Shown: positions 1 through 12,200 of the stretch, in pieces
How positions within the stretch are numbered: the stretch's first letter is position 1
How the letters are laid out: each line of letters begins with the position of its first letter
Origin: Liolophura sinensis
Lineage: Eukaryota > Mollusca > Polyplacophora > Chitonida > Chitonidae
Assembly: GCF_032854445.1 (NCBI RefSeq)
Contig: NC_088296.1
Span: 9,398,706 to 9,462,705 of the forward strand
Direction of reading: 5' to 3'
Length of the DNA: 64,000 nt
Translations under genes and position numbers: made by a program
The notes under the pieces: generated by a model
Databases searched by the model: none
Seen by the model: only the letters and a program-made list of their open reading frames with translations
What the model was told of the DNA's origin: nothing

Positions 1-88
1 AAAAACTACTGTGTACGGAACTACTCTCTAAAAACTACTTTGTGCGGAGCTACTCTCCAAAAACTACTGCGTACGAGAGGTACTAGTG
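1..88. repeat. Three ~30-bp tandem units
   Basis: The motif aaaaactactgtgtacgga followed by a tactctc-containing half recurs three times with small changes. Probably the end of a longer array left of the window. Confidence 0.7.
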
Positions 89-124
89 TGCATAACAGCA
101 ATTTATAATCCCTGTTATACCCGA

Positions 125-598
125 TTGATGTACACCATTTGTGTACCACTCATACACCTCTCAGTATGTATGTACATATTTGTGCACCACTCATACACCT
201 CTCAATATGTATGTACACATGCGTGTACCACACATACACCTCTCAGTATGTAAGCACACATTTGTGTACCACTCATACACCTCTCAGTATGTATGTACAC
301 ATGTGTGCACCACTCATACACCGCTCAGTATGTATGTACACATTTGTGTACCACACATACACCTCTCAGTATGTATGTACACATTTGTGTACCACTCATA
401 CACCTCTCAGTATGTATGTACACATGTGTGCACCACTCATACACCTCTCAGTATGTATGTACACATTTGTGTACCACTCATACACCTCTCAGTATGTATG
501 TACACATTTGTGTACCACTCATATACCTCTCGGTATGTATGTACACATTTGTGTACCACTCATACACCCTATCAATATGTATGTACACGTTTGTACAT
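125..598. repeat. 41-bp minisatellite, about 11.5 copies
   Basis: The unit contains gtacacatttgtgtaccact and acacctctcagtatgtatgt. As 41 is not a multiple of 3 and the unit has no stop, all three forward frames stay open (139-740); these ORFs are repeat artefacts. Confidence 0.92.
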
Positions 599-907
599 AG
601 TCGCTGTTAAAGGATATGCGACAAAAACAGAAACTAAAATCGTGCATGAGTTTATGATCCAGCTTGAAAAGTTACTGGTTTTCACAGCATTTTGGGAACC
701 ACATATGACTTCTCATAGCTTTGTGCATATATCGTTCTGAAATACTGCCTTGGTAAAATCTGTGGTGAAAAAAAGGTAGATGGGCAATGGTTGAGTACAC
801 GACCTTCATTCACCACGATTTATTGCCCCTTGTTTCATGCTTTTGTCTTATAACGCAGTGTGAAACGATATGTTGTTTTGGGAAAATATAAACATAAAAC
901 CATTTTA

Positions 908-1110
908 TGCTCATTGTGAGTTCAAGTCCAGCTCATGCTGGCTTCCTCTCCCACTGTACGTGGGAAGGTATGACAGCACCTTTCGGATGGTCGCTGGTTT
1001 TCCTCGGGTTCTGCCTTGTTGCCTCTCACTATAATGTGTTCGCCGTCGCGTAAGTGAAATATTCTTGAGTGAGGCATAAAACACCAATCAAATAAGTAAA
1101 TAAATGAAAT
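908..1110 (+). mobile_element. SINE copy, 5'-truncated
   Basis: Starts at the B-box region (gagttcaagtccagctc) and continues through the family body to the tail (aaacaccaatcaaataagta). The tRNA-like 5' head is missing. Confidence 0.75.
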
Positions 1111-1479
1111 CCAGGGTCAGTGTCATACTATTTTCCTTAGATGACCACAAGTCTCCGACATGGAGAGTAAATCCAGAGTAGCAATGACAGTGTGATAATT
1201 AAGGAAATGCAACCCGTAAATTTCCGACTTTTTTCAACTTATATGTATTTTAGGGTTTATTCATGTAATTACCTAAAATATATGTATCAGTAACTTACAA
1301 ATCCTCTATCTCTGTCTTGAACAGAATTTACCAGCTTATTAATGGCTTCCTTAACTGGCCAAGCTTCCTTATTCCATGCATTTCTGTGTATTTACAGTGG
1401 TGAAGCCATTGTGTCTGAGACGTGTTCATTCAGAGTTATAACCATCGATCAATTGATCTACCTTACCTTGACTATCCAA

Positions 1480-1870
1480 TACGATATCCATGGAATCTCT
1501 GGAAAGCCGCATGGTTTTCGTTGAATGCCGGGGTGACCCTTAAACCGGCTCGTCCCCATGAAAGCCTGCTGTTCCTCGAGGAAAGCTGAGTGATGGAGAG
1601 TACGGCTGCACTCGTGGAAACCCACGTTGTTATAGGAAACTGTGTGGTTCGATAAACCGGCGGTCCTCATGAAAGGATGGGTTGTTCTCATGGAAAGCTT
1701 GATGACCCTTGCAAATAACTCGACGGTCCTCGTGAAAGGATAGGTTGCTCTCATGGAAAATCTGCTGGTTCCTGTGTATATCCACATGGTCCCAATGGAA
1801 GGCCAGCTGGAAACCATGGAAAGTCTTGTTGTCTTTGTGGAAACCCAGTTAGTCCCCATGGATAACGTCA
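1480..1870. repeat. Degenerate minisatellite
   Basis: A G/T-rich phrase of the type tggttctcatggaaag recurs at irregular ~33-bp steps. It explains the long minus ORF here (1458-1952), which has no recognisable domain. Confidence 0.55.
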
Positions 1871-3397
1871 TGGATAGACAATCGTCCACCCAAAAATCAC
1901 CATGTTTGTTTTTGTCTGAATCCCACTTGTGCATATACTTGAGATACCACATCAGTCAAATGATTCACCACAGATATGAATTTCTACAGCTTTTGTAATT
2001 CCGGGAAAATTTATAAAAGTCTCCCCATAGTTGTTGTTTAATTGGATTGTCACATTAATGTTCCACGGCCAGAGTGTTGTCGTATTTATACCACTGACAT
2101 GGATATCATGCATCACCAACGTAATCACGCGAGATTTTAAAAAAACCTCCCAATGGAGTACTCATCAGTCATTATTTTTTTGCCAGTCCTCAAACAAATG
2201 ACATTCGCAATGAAGATCCCCCAATTACAAGTTTTTGTTCGGTACTGACCGAAACACGAGAGCTTTGAAAGGCTTGGCCAAACAAAAAAGTTTTTAAACT
2301 GTGTAGTTGATAAACTTTTTAAATCACATTCTACATTGTGTTTATGTGCAGAGATACAAAAAAGCAAGATTACGTATTGTATTTTTCCACTGATTAAATG
2401 CGTTTTATATCTAAAAAGATGAGATATTTGTTTTCTGTACTATATCGTTCACGTTGCCACAACCTAAAACGTGAAGGGCAAGGCCCAAAAGCGGCTTGAT
2501 AAAACAATTCAATATTGGTAGGCCAATCGGGGCTCTAAAGCTTCAAGCATCAAACATGCAGAACTTTATTTTTATTTGTATTTTATTTTTGTTTGACTCT
2601 TTTCTGTGTTCAAGGATTGAAAGACAACGATCTTGACACGTCATTGCCCACCTCCCGCATGGAAATATATTGTGTCGGTAACACCACGTCTGATATGAGG
2701 ATTACTGACATCAAATTTGTATTTCCTTTTCTTGACATATATTTACTGACACCATACATTTCCTTATACTGTCAACGAATAACTGCATAACGAATGTGTC
2801 CTCCAAACTTCCCATGAACTCAGCATAAAAGGCTGATTTACTGGCGAAGCGCTTCAGCGTCCTCAATTTTTCACAGTCGATCCAAGGGAGATAACCTAGT
2901 CACGCGACTACATGGAATCGGCAGCAGAATAAGGGCATATACGAGACCCTCAGTAACAACTGATGGCCAGTGAAATCCAAAGTATTGTTTCTCAAGCGGG
3001 ATAAAAGTCTTTAGAGATTTCTGTGTGTAATGGCTTGTTTATACTAAGTTAAATGTGGTCATTGGGTGACATGTGATGAGAGTTCACGAATGCTACTTGT
3101 ATTTCATTCTGTAAGCCAAACGACATGGAACGCCTCCTAATCTTTTACTACTATCGGACTTGAAGCTTAAATTTCGTACCTTTTCAGTCGCTAAGACGGC
3201 CATCTGTTCTTTAGATATCACGTACTTTCCACCAATATCACCTGAGCATTCCATCTGGTAATGAAAATGTGTGAGGATCATGTTCTTCGCTTACGTGCCA
3301 TAGGCCTGTGCTTTATGTTGTCTACTCCGTTGTTTCCAGCCGTCACAGTAATCATCTTTGAATGAGTGAAATATTCCTCTATATGTGTTGTTGTTGT

Positions 3398-3468
<71 letters not shown>
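3398..3468. repeat. (TA)n microsatellite
   Basis: About 35 uninterrupted TA units, preceded by a short GTT run. It produces spurious Tyr/Ile ORFs on the minus strand. Confidence 0.95.
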
Positions 3469-3472
<4 letters not shown>

Positions 3473-4802
3473 GAAACGACGTAACAATATACGTGCCATA
3501 AAAGGATTGAATCAAAGCGAATATATGCATATCAGTTATATGAATCTTTTATTACATTGGTGCAATAGTTATACATGCGATATAATGTCTTTGGAAATGT
3601 CAATGGTGCAAAAAAAAGTAGTACATTATTCAAGAACACTCGATACGTAATTATTTGCACGATATGTAAGCAGGGTAGCATAATGATGGTGGAAATCCGA
3701 AACACGTATATAAATTCAGACAGGTCTTTGACGATAAAGTAATATTTTCAAAAGAAAAAAAAATGTTATTAACCAGAAGAGTGGAAGTCGCTCAGCTTGA
3801 CCGGGTCAACGGCATCTGTGCAATTGTATACTAAGCATGAAAACTTCCGCCATTCTATGAATGAGCACGGTGTGCCTTATCGCTTTCCCATTTACGTTAG
3901 AGCTGCATTGTGGGAATACTCTGCATAAGATGTGTTCTAAATTTTAAAAAAAATACTAGTTATTAAAATTTTTGTACGCGACGTGCAAAAGTTTTCATGA
4001 TTTTGTTCTATTTTTTCTAACCTTCAGTCGCATTATCTTATTCAAAGATGAGTGCTGTTTTTATCTGTACTAATTTGCACATTTAGAATTTGAAGGGAAT
4101 TTTGGGCCAGTTGTATTAAACAGTAGTACTATCTCCTAAAATATCTACATTAAAGTCCAATGACACATGGAAAGTCTACCTGCACAATGTCATCATCGTT
4201 TGCCCAGAATGTAGGAAGTTACCCGCGCTTTGCCGAATAAAGGGCAACACATGTTCTCAAAGGCTCATTTTCAGTGATGCCAGTAATCCCCCATGTACTA
4301 TATATATCGCTAAATTATTTTCCAGTATCTACAATATAGGGCAACACAGAAAAATGTTATTATTGAAGCACTGTTGTTCGAGATGCGTAAACAGCGTTGA
4401 CATTCCAGCCTTCCAGACTGTTCCACACATCTGGCCAATGACATTCTATTTCATTCTATTTACTATTTCAAGTGTAAGAAAAAAACTGTAACGTGTTCTT
4501 TGACAAACAATCGACTGATATAAGCAGTTTCCGTGATGTTTTTTAAATTTATGGTAGCTATCAATGTATATTCCTCCAGCTAACACGATTTTATCACATA
4601 CCTATATTTGCATTGAGTTGTCAAACAAAAGAATCATAATAAATTATTTTCAACTATAACATACATACATATTTATATATAATCAACTCTTAAAATATAC
4701 ATAAACATATATCGCTGGTCGTTTCGGTTGGTCTTGATTCTAGCGTTGGACATCACATCAAAAGTGACGTATGTCCAGTTACATTTTGAGTATTGTCATT
4801 TA

Positions 4803-5028
4803 TCACGCATCATCGGTCGAGTCCGTCGAACCTGTGGAGAAATGGCCGGTGCCGAAAGGAAAGGCGCTGTTACCGAACCTGTCCTCCGGGACGGACGCCC
4901 AGCTTCTGTCGCCACGGTAGAATCCTTGATGCCAGATGTCAGGGCGGGGCAAGGAAAAGGGGCGGTCCTCGTCTTCAATGGATGACTCTTCCTTTGAGGA
5001 GGAGGGCGGTGCTTTCTTGCCGGAGGTG
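4803..5028 (-). CDS. Terminal exon: cytoplasmic tail and stop codon
   Basis: The exon starts after a pyrimidine-rich acceptor (ttcccacag) and contributes one base to the split codon TG|C, which matches the phase-2 donor of the transmembrane exon. It encodes 74 residues and ends in TGA at 4803-4805. The tail begins TSGKK, has a Ser/Glu/Asp-rich stretch (SSSKEESSIEDED) suited to acidophilic kinases, then an aromatic- and arginine-containing middle (DIWHQGFYRGDRSW) and a Ser/Thr/Asp-rich end (STGSTDSTDDA). I recognise no ITAM, NPxY or kinase motif. There is no internal Met early in the exon, so a scan that needs an ATG start misses this frame. Confidence 0.8.
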
Positions 5029-6234
5029 CTGTGGGAAAGAGAACAGGTTTGATTTAAAGTAGTTTCTCAACGTTCCTTAGGTATTTTTGTTGGGTTAACG
5101 TAGCTTTTAACAAGATTTCGGTCCTTGGACGAAGGCGTGTCATTGTAGCAGGCCAGGCCTCATGGACCCAGAAATTTTTGTAGTGCTACCTCACTAGATC
5201 ATCATACCGAAGACACCAAAGAACGACGATCCATCCAGTCACATTGTACTAGTCCTACTCCTCTTATTGTGTATTCCAGGCGAGGTACTGCCAAGATTGT
5301 CAGTATGAAGTAATGATACGTAAGCCGTCTATCCACTAGGCCAGCGCCGAACGAAATTTACGGCTAGTTTCATGCTAGACAATATTTCGTTTGAAACATT
5401 TACTGCACTCGGGACCAAAATCATAAACCCGTACATGTAGTGAGTAAAAGACATATGACTTCCAGTAACATGTCTAGGAATTCTAGTCTCTGAGAAATTA
5501 CCATTTTACCGCACTTTTGGATTTTCAAATTATATTAGCGTTACCACAGGAATAATTAGACTGGTAATAAATCGATAGCGTAATTGTGGAACATTTGTTT
5601 GTGAGCAAATAGGATATCACCGGCACGTGATTTACACTGCTTATTTCCTACGTTATGCATTGTTTGAAATAGATAAGACTTACCAAACCTTTCTACACAA
5701 AACGCCCACAACAAAAACAAGAACGCACAGGCAGAGAAAACCGGCAACCGACGGCCACAGGATTTCTGTAAAGCCAACAACAACAACAAGTTCAGTCACA
5801 CTGGACAAAATAGAAGATGGGGAAACCACCCCTTGTGCCACACCACCACCACAGCCTACCCCAGTTAATGTACTGATAATTTCTTGGATGGTGCTTTGCG
5901 CCATTGCAAGATCGCAGAAGGCCTTTCGCTGAAGTCCTGATAATTTCTTGGATGGTGCATTGCACAAAATGTACTACTGCAACTGGCCTTCAGCTGAAGT
6001 CCTGACAACATCGTTTATATGTTGTCCAGGTCCAGTTGGTTTGTAGGTTAAAGAGTACTTACTGTTAAAGAGTACTTACTGTTATTATTTCGCATATTTA
6101 CAAGGTGTTTAAGTAAAAATTGTACTGAAAGTTGCTCTTTCACATGCGAAAAGGTAGCGGAAATAGGGTATACGTAAACAAACAGTGTATTTTCCTTATG
6201 AGATACCCAACGTAGAGCGTCTTCCTAAATTTAA

Positions 6235-6269
<35 letters not shown>

Positions 6270-9200
6270 AGGTTCCAGAACAACTAGCTCACCGTGGGGT
6301 ATGAATGACAGTCCTGGAGACATATTTCCTGGAGACGTATTTTCTGGTGATCTTGGATTGCACGAGCCTGAAAAGTCAAGATTTATAATTCAAGAAACAA
6401 ATACATGGTGAAGAAAAGCACAAATAAATTGTATTATCTTTACCATGATATTACCTATGTATTATCTTTACCATGATATGGCCTATATATTATCTTTACC
6501 ATGATATGGCCTATGTATTATTTTTACCATTATACAGCCTATATATAAAGACTATAGCACAGAGAATTCCCCACAGTTAACGTTTTATTCTGGCTGTCCA
6601 TCCAGATGCAGATGCACCCCTCCCCCACTTCCCTACAATAGTAACCATGGCTTGAGCAGACATACAACTGCAGCCACCAAATTTATGCATTTATTTGATT
6701 AGTGTGTTACGTCGCACTCAAGAATATTTCAATTATACGGCGGTGGCTATCATTGTGGAGGGAGGAAATCGGTCAGGTCCGGGGGGAAAGCCACAATCAT
6801 CCGCAGGTTGCTGGAAGACCTTCCCACGTACGCCAAAAGAGGAAGCCCGCATGAGAGGCAGAAAAATTTTTCTGTATTTATTTTTAACGGTAATGTATTT
6901 GATGTCAACGAGACTGCAGGCCTTGCATTACATGCGCTATATCATTTTTTATACCTTCTCCCTCCTAACCTATTCTACTGCCGAAAAGCTGCTCACCCAA
7001 AGTAAAGTTGGAAAACACACACTGGAGCGTTTCGTTATTGAAGGCTCTGATTTCTTCGTCCGTTGCCCTTCTTAGATCTTCCCGACATGCACATCGACCG
7101 TTGATACACTCTTGTTCTCTGGACAAGAAGCACGTGTCCAGGCATCGTTCTCCGAGCAGAGGCCTTCCTGGCCTTTCACAGAACGTCCCGTCGCAGCCGG
7201 GAATGTAGCCTTTTTCACACTCGCAAGTTTTCTTCTCTTGATTGCACTTCATGAAGAGCCCGGCACAGCGTGTCACGCAAGTCTCGTTGTAATATGCCGC
7301 TAGAAATAAAACCAGAGAATAAATTACATAAAATATAGCCTAATTTATAATTTATGTCATTTGCTGGTGTTGAATGCTGCACTCAGGATTTTTCGCTTTA
7401 TTTGACAGCTGTCAGCTTTATACATGGAGGAAACCGGAGTGTCTATACAGTCCATGCTTAAGCCTGTGGGTCTAATTAGTGAGAACTGGATTTGAACCTG
7501 CGACACTATGGATCACAACTTAACCGACTGGGTCGAGTAGACAGCTTTAACCAATTATACAGACAAATGGAATAGTCTTCTTATGCCGAGTACGACGTCA
7601 GGTTGTCGCAAAATTACCAATGCTAGGGTAGCCTAGAGTAGGACTTGTTTCGTTGATTATCACTATTTCGTATTTTCGAAATACATAAGCTACTACTCTT
7701 TTTCAAGGATTAACCTCCCTTGAAGGAAAGCATATGTCGTTTATTTCGGTATTAAAGCATATGGCACTATGGAATATATTGCCCTTTACTTTACATTCTC
7801 GCAATGCACAAAACTAAATTGTAATGATTCAAAAGCGGTTACCCTTAGTTAGTCACACTGATCACTGTGGTTGTTTAAATTCCATCACACCAGGGCTTCC
7901 TAATGCCATCAGCATCAGATAGTGGAACTGATACCGGTCGTCAAGGGGGGATAATCCATGAAAAGGGTAGTAATCTATACATTACGAAAACATGGAATAC
8001 AACTCACGAAGCAGACGCCCCATCCACTTTGCCATAGAGGCTGATATGTCTACCTTGAAGAAGGCATTAGTCGTTTAATGCCAAATTGCCGGCAAACGGT
8101 TGCCCAGATTTAGTCGCCTTTTTACAAAATCTTTTCATTTATATTACCTTTTTCGCATGTCTTTAAGTCCAGTGAAGCCACATAACCCACGTTACAATAA
8201 CAAACATTGCCGGTGCAGTCACGTGGCTTGCAGGCAGCGTAGCTGGTGCACTGGTAGTCCCACAAACATACTCCGTACAAACTGACGCTTCCGCTAGTCC
8301 AGACAGAGGGCCACGTGTAGAGCGTTGTTGTCGTTGTGGTCAAATTGAGGCAGAAATCTGAAATATTGTGAATTGATTCGAATAAACATCCGCATTTATT
8401 TTACTGATTAAATGATACATATACCCAGGTCAATCTGTACCTTGCGATTGGGCTTCAATGTTTAAACTGGGTTTAATTCTTTAACAGTTGCTGAAGAAAA
8501 CTGACTGATTTCCCATATACTGGTTTACTGCATTTTAGAGCTTAACCTGTAAAGATTTTGAACACCACACCCTCTATTCTTAATAGAATTGGGGGGGGGG
8601 GAGAGATTTTTAGAGGAGTATGCAATCATTTTATTCACCGGCAAGTATTTACAAGAATTTAAATTAATAGCTTTGGATTGATCTTTGTTGTTGTTGTTGT
8701 TGTTTTGTTTGCAGATAACCTTACCCAATGAATACTCCTCGGGTCTACACTGACTTAGAGTATCATTGAAGGCCAGGATTTCGTCACATGTGGCACGTCT
8801 GGTCCCATTACGGCACGCGCACCGTCCGTTGACACACGTCTGTTCCTCGTCTAAGTAGCAGTCGTCTCTGCTCATGTCACATATTTCTCCCAAGAGTGGC
8901 CTGTTCTCAGGGGTACAGTGCTTGCCGTTACTATTGGGTATCATACCAGACTGACATCGACAGGTCTTAGTGAGATCATGGCAAATCATGTTCACGCCTG
9001 CGCAGCGCGTAATGCAAGGTTCATCGTAGAAGGCGTCTGTAGAAAGTGAAACCATAATATTCTGGCATTTGGCGGAAATAGAAATGCAAAAAAATATACA
9101 TATTCCCCGGTACTTTGCATGCGTTAAAACAACGTTTAGCGCCAGTGTATGCGTTAACAATCATGAGAGGGAACCCATGTATTATATGCGTATTAAAATG

Positions 9201-12200
9201 ATAGAAAGAGTGGCTTTCAACGGCGCGGCCATTTTAATTTGTGAGTAAAGTCAAGTAACTCGTAATCATGCAATCAAAAACCAAACAAACCTTTAAGATA
9301 AATGAAATTACTTTGTTATTAAATATTTACTCGTATTATAGCTATCTTATTATTAAGAAAATAGTTTTGCCTCTTTTTTTAAATTAAGAAAACCGTTACC
9401 AGCATGCTGTACAAACACAATAATCATTTGCCCTTTTCTTTTCCATTGTTTTTCGAAAAACAATGGCATGCGGAGTTCTGACAAGGTGTGCATCGCAGCT
9501 GAGCAATATGGGATTACCCATTTTTTTTTCTTTGTATTGTTTCTTGTTTTGAAAGAAAAACACAAACCTTTTTCGCAAGTGCGGTAGTCAATTGAAGGTG
9601 TGTAACCCGCCGAGCATGTGCACAAATATCCATCGCAACCCCGAAGTCTACAGCGAGCGTTCTGGGGGCATTGGGCATCATTGAAGCAGACACCGAACAC
9701 GATTGAGTGAGCTATAAATAACGTTCAAAATAATAGTTATTTAGTTATTACCAAGAAAGCGAATACAGTTTGAGCATTAAACATGTCAAACACACCAAAA
9801 AATCCCTGGTAATTTTAATCGTGAAAATGTTGATCTTTCTTGATGTTTAGTGGACCTTCGGTTTTTCTTATTACTTCAATCTTGTCATGGATCAGCAACA
9901 AATGCCATTATGTTGTCATTACCAAATTGGAGAATCTGATTTCTCAGCATTTATCGTGACAGCATGTCACCAGAAACAGTGGATCTCGCAAACTGTGGGC
10001 CCATTATGAACATGACCTATACTCCTTTCACATACTGTACGGTGCAAACATTCTTCGCCGGTGTTTTCCTTTAAGGTAATTTTGCTTCAAAAAATGAGCT
10101 ATATACTCAAGAATGAATGAATCTGGCTTAGAACTATTTCGGCAATATACATACTCAAAAAGTAAGTCTCATCGATGCACTGGCCCCTGTAATCAAAGGC
10201 CATCAACTCTTCACCAGTCATCGGTCGAAGTCCCGCGTTACAGAAGCAGACGTTGTTAACACAGGACTGCTCATTGGAAAGCTGACAACGTCTTGAGCAG
10301 GCCTGACCCAGGAGATCGTAGCCAGGTAAGACACAGTTAAGACCGTCATTCCCACGGTAATACCCTGGGTTGCACACGCAACGCTTCGTAACCGCATCAC
10401 AAGTGGTAAACATTCCAGCACAGCGAGTAACACAGGAGTCATTGTAATAAGCAGCTGAAAGATTAAGCAATTGGTGTTTACCACCGTACTCAAGAAGTAC
10501 GTTTGAACGGGCAGGTGTATGAATAGAATAAACAGCCGCTTTGCGCCAAGTAACTGGGAAAAAATATCATGACTTAAAGCCGCAGCCAATACTGCGAGAG
10601 CAGGACTTGAACACGCAACTAGGTCAAGGATGTGACAGTAGCGTCAAAATTTATTTACTTATTTGATTGGTGTTTTACGCCCTACTCAAGAATATTTCGC
10701 TTATACGACGGCGGTCAGCATTATGTCTGGAGGAAACCGGGTACAACTTTGGGGAAACCCACGAAAACCGGGTACAACTTCGGGGAAACCCACGAAGTGT
10801 CAAAATAGCACCCTAATAATTGGAGCCTTGAAGACTCGGAAAACACATGCTAGATATAACCGTCTTTCTGCAAACGTGTTTACGTGTTATGCTACAACAT
10901 CAACCTCATTTATAAATGAGTACTATTTATAGTTCATCTTAATTAAACCCTGATATTTACGTGTACTCTCAACAATCTATTAACATCACAGAAAGTCTGT
11001 GAGTGATGTTAGAACGTATTCTGTTCTTGTGAATGTATTCTTTCTTTGCAGCACATTACTCTACTCAGATCACAATTTGAATTGTTTCTGATGTCAGCAA
11101 ATCCATCCGCCATTCCCCAAAGATATCGCACTGACTGAAGGAAATATGACTCAAAAAAACGGGTTAATCATACATACCAGCTTCACATGCTGTCCGGTCT
11201 AGTGATGACACGAAGCCAGCGTTACAGTAGCAGATCGTTCCGTTCGGGTTCCTCTCTTTACATAAAGCGTTAGATGGACAGTCCCAGTTGAACGTACAGC
11301 TGTTGAATAGTCCTACTGCAGTAACGGAAGAAATATTGAAACATTAAGCAAATGAGGACATAGTGGAAAAAAAACCGAATAAACAAAGTTAAATGTCAAA
11401 TGGGTGAGTGAGTGCTTGGGGTTTAACGTCGTACTTAACAATTTTTCAGTCATATGACGACGGAGTTCTTAGAGTGTATGTAATGTGCCTCCTTGTTGCA
11501 GGACGAATTTCCACAGCTCTTTTATCTAGTGCTGCTTCACTGAGACGACTTACCGAAGGCAAGTAAACCGCCCCGCCCGAGCCATTATACTGATACGGGT
11601 CAACCAGTCGTGTCACTATCCCCTTCATTCTGAACGCCAAGCGATGAAGTTACAACTTCCTCTTTAAAAGTCTTAGGTATAACTCAACCCTGGGTTAGCC
11701 CTGGATCTACCGCTCCCAAAGCGTGCGCTCTACCAACTGTGCTATTGGGGGCCGGTCAAGTGGGTGAAGTTGGGATTATGCAATGGAGAAAATACTTGTA
11801 ACAGTACTTTCCTAAAGGGAATCGACGAAGCGCGAAGCACTGTTACGAGTGCTTTCTCCATCTGAAACAATAGTCACTAACAATATTCATGTGTCTCAGT
11901 GACTTTAATGATAAAGCATCTGACATACTGTCCTTTTTGTGCACTGAACTTGCAGTGAATTTGTTGATCTTTCTAGATATATACATATTTTGACTACATA
12001 TATCTACGAGGCTGAAAACTTCGTTACCGTCTTTTATGTAACACGTTCGTGAATTTATAACACATTGTTTTATACATGCGGTTCCGGATGAATTCTGTCG
12101 GATATCTGCCTTCATGTTTTTTGGATCTTTGAATACATGCGTTCATTACACAGTACAGCAGTAGAACATGCTATCGCATTTGCGTAACAAATGTAACGGT

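Larger units (their letters stand above)
600..4802. other. 3' flank of the gene, no gene seen
   Basis: About 4.2 kb with only short ORFs that lack recognisable protein features. It should contain the 3' UTR of the big gene just left of 4803. No AATAAA on the minus strand occurs in the first kilobase past the stop; the nearest is at 3548-3553, so the poly(A) site is unresolved. Confidence 0.6.

Noticed and set aside
139-740. Three overlapping plus-strand ORFs of 105-199 residues
   Set aside because: They are translations of a stop-free 41-bp minisatellite in three frames, with no domain and no splice context.
5556-5789. 77-residue hydrophobic ORF in another frame of the membrane exon
   Set aside because: Its frame disagrees with the phases of the stalk and tail exons and runs past a perfect splice donor.
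11446-11640. 64-residue minus ORF
   Set aside because: It lies within a second-family SINE copy.
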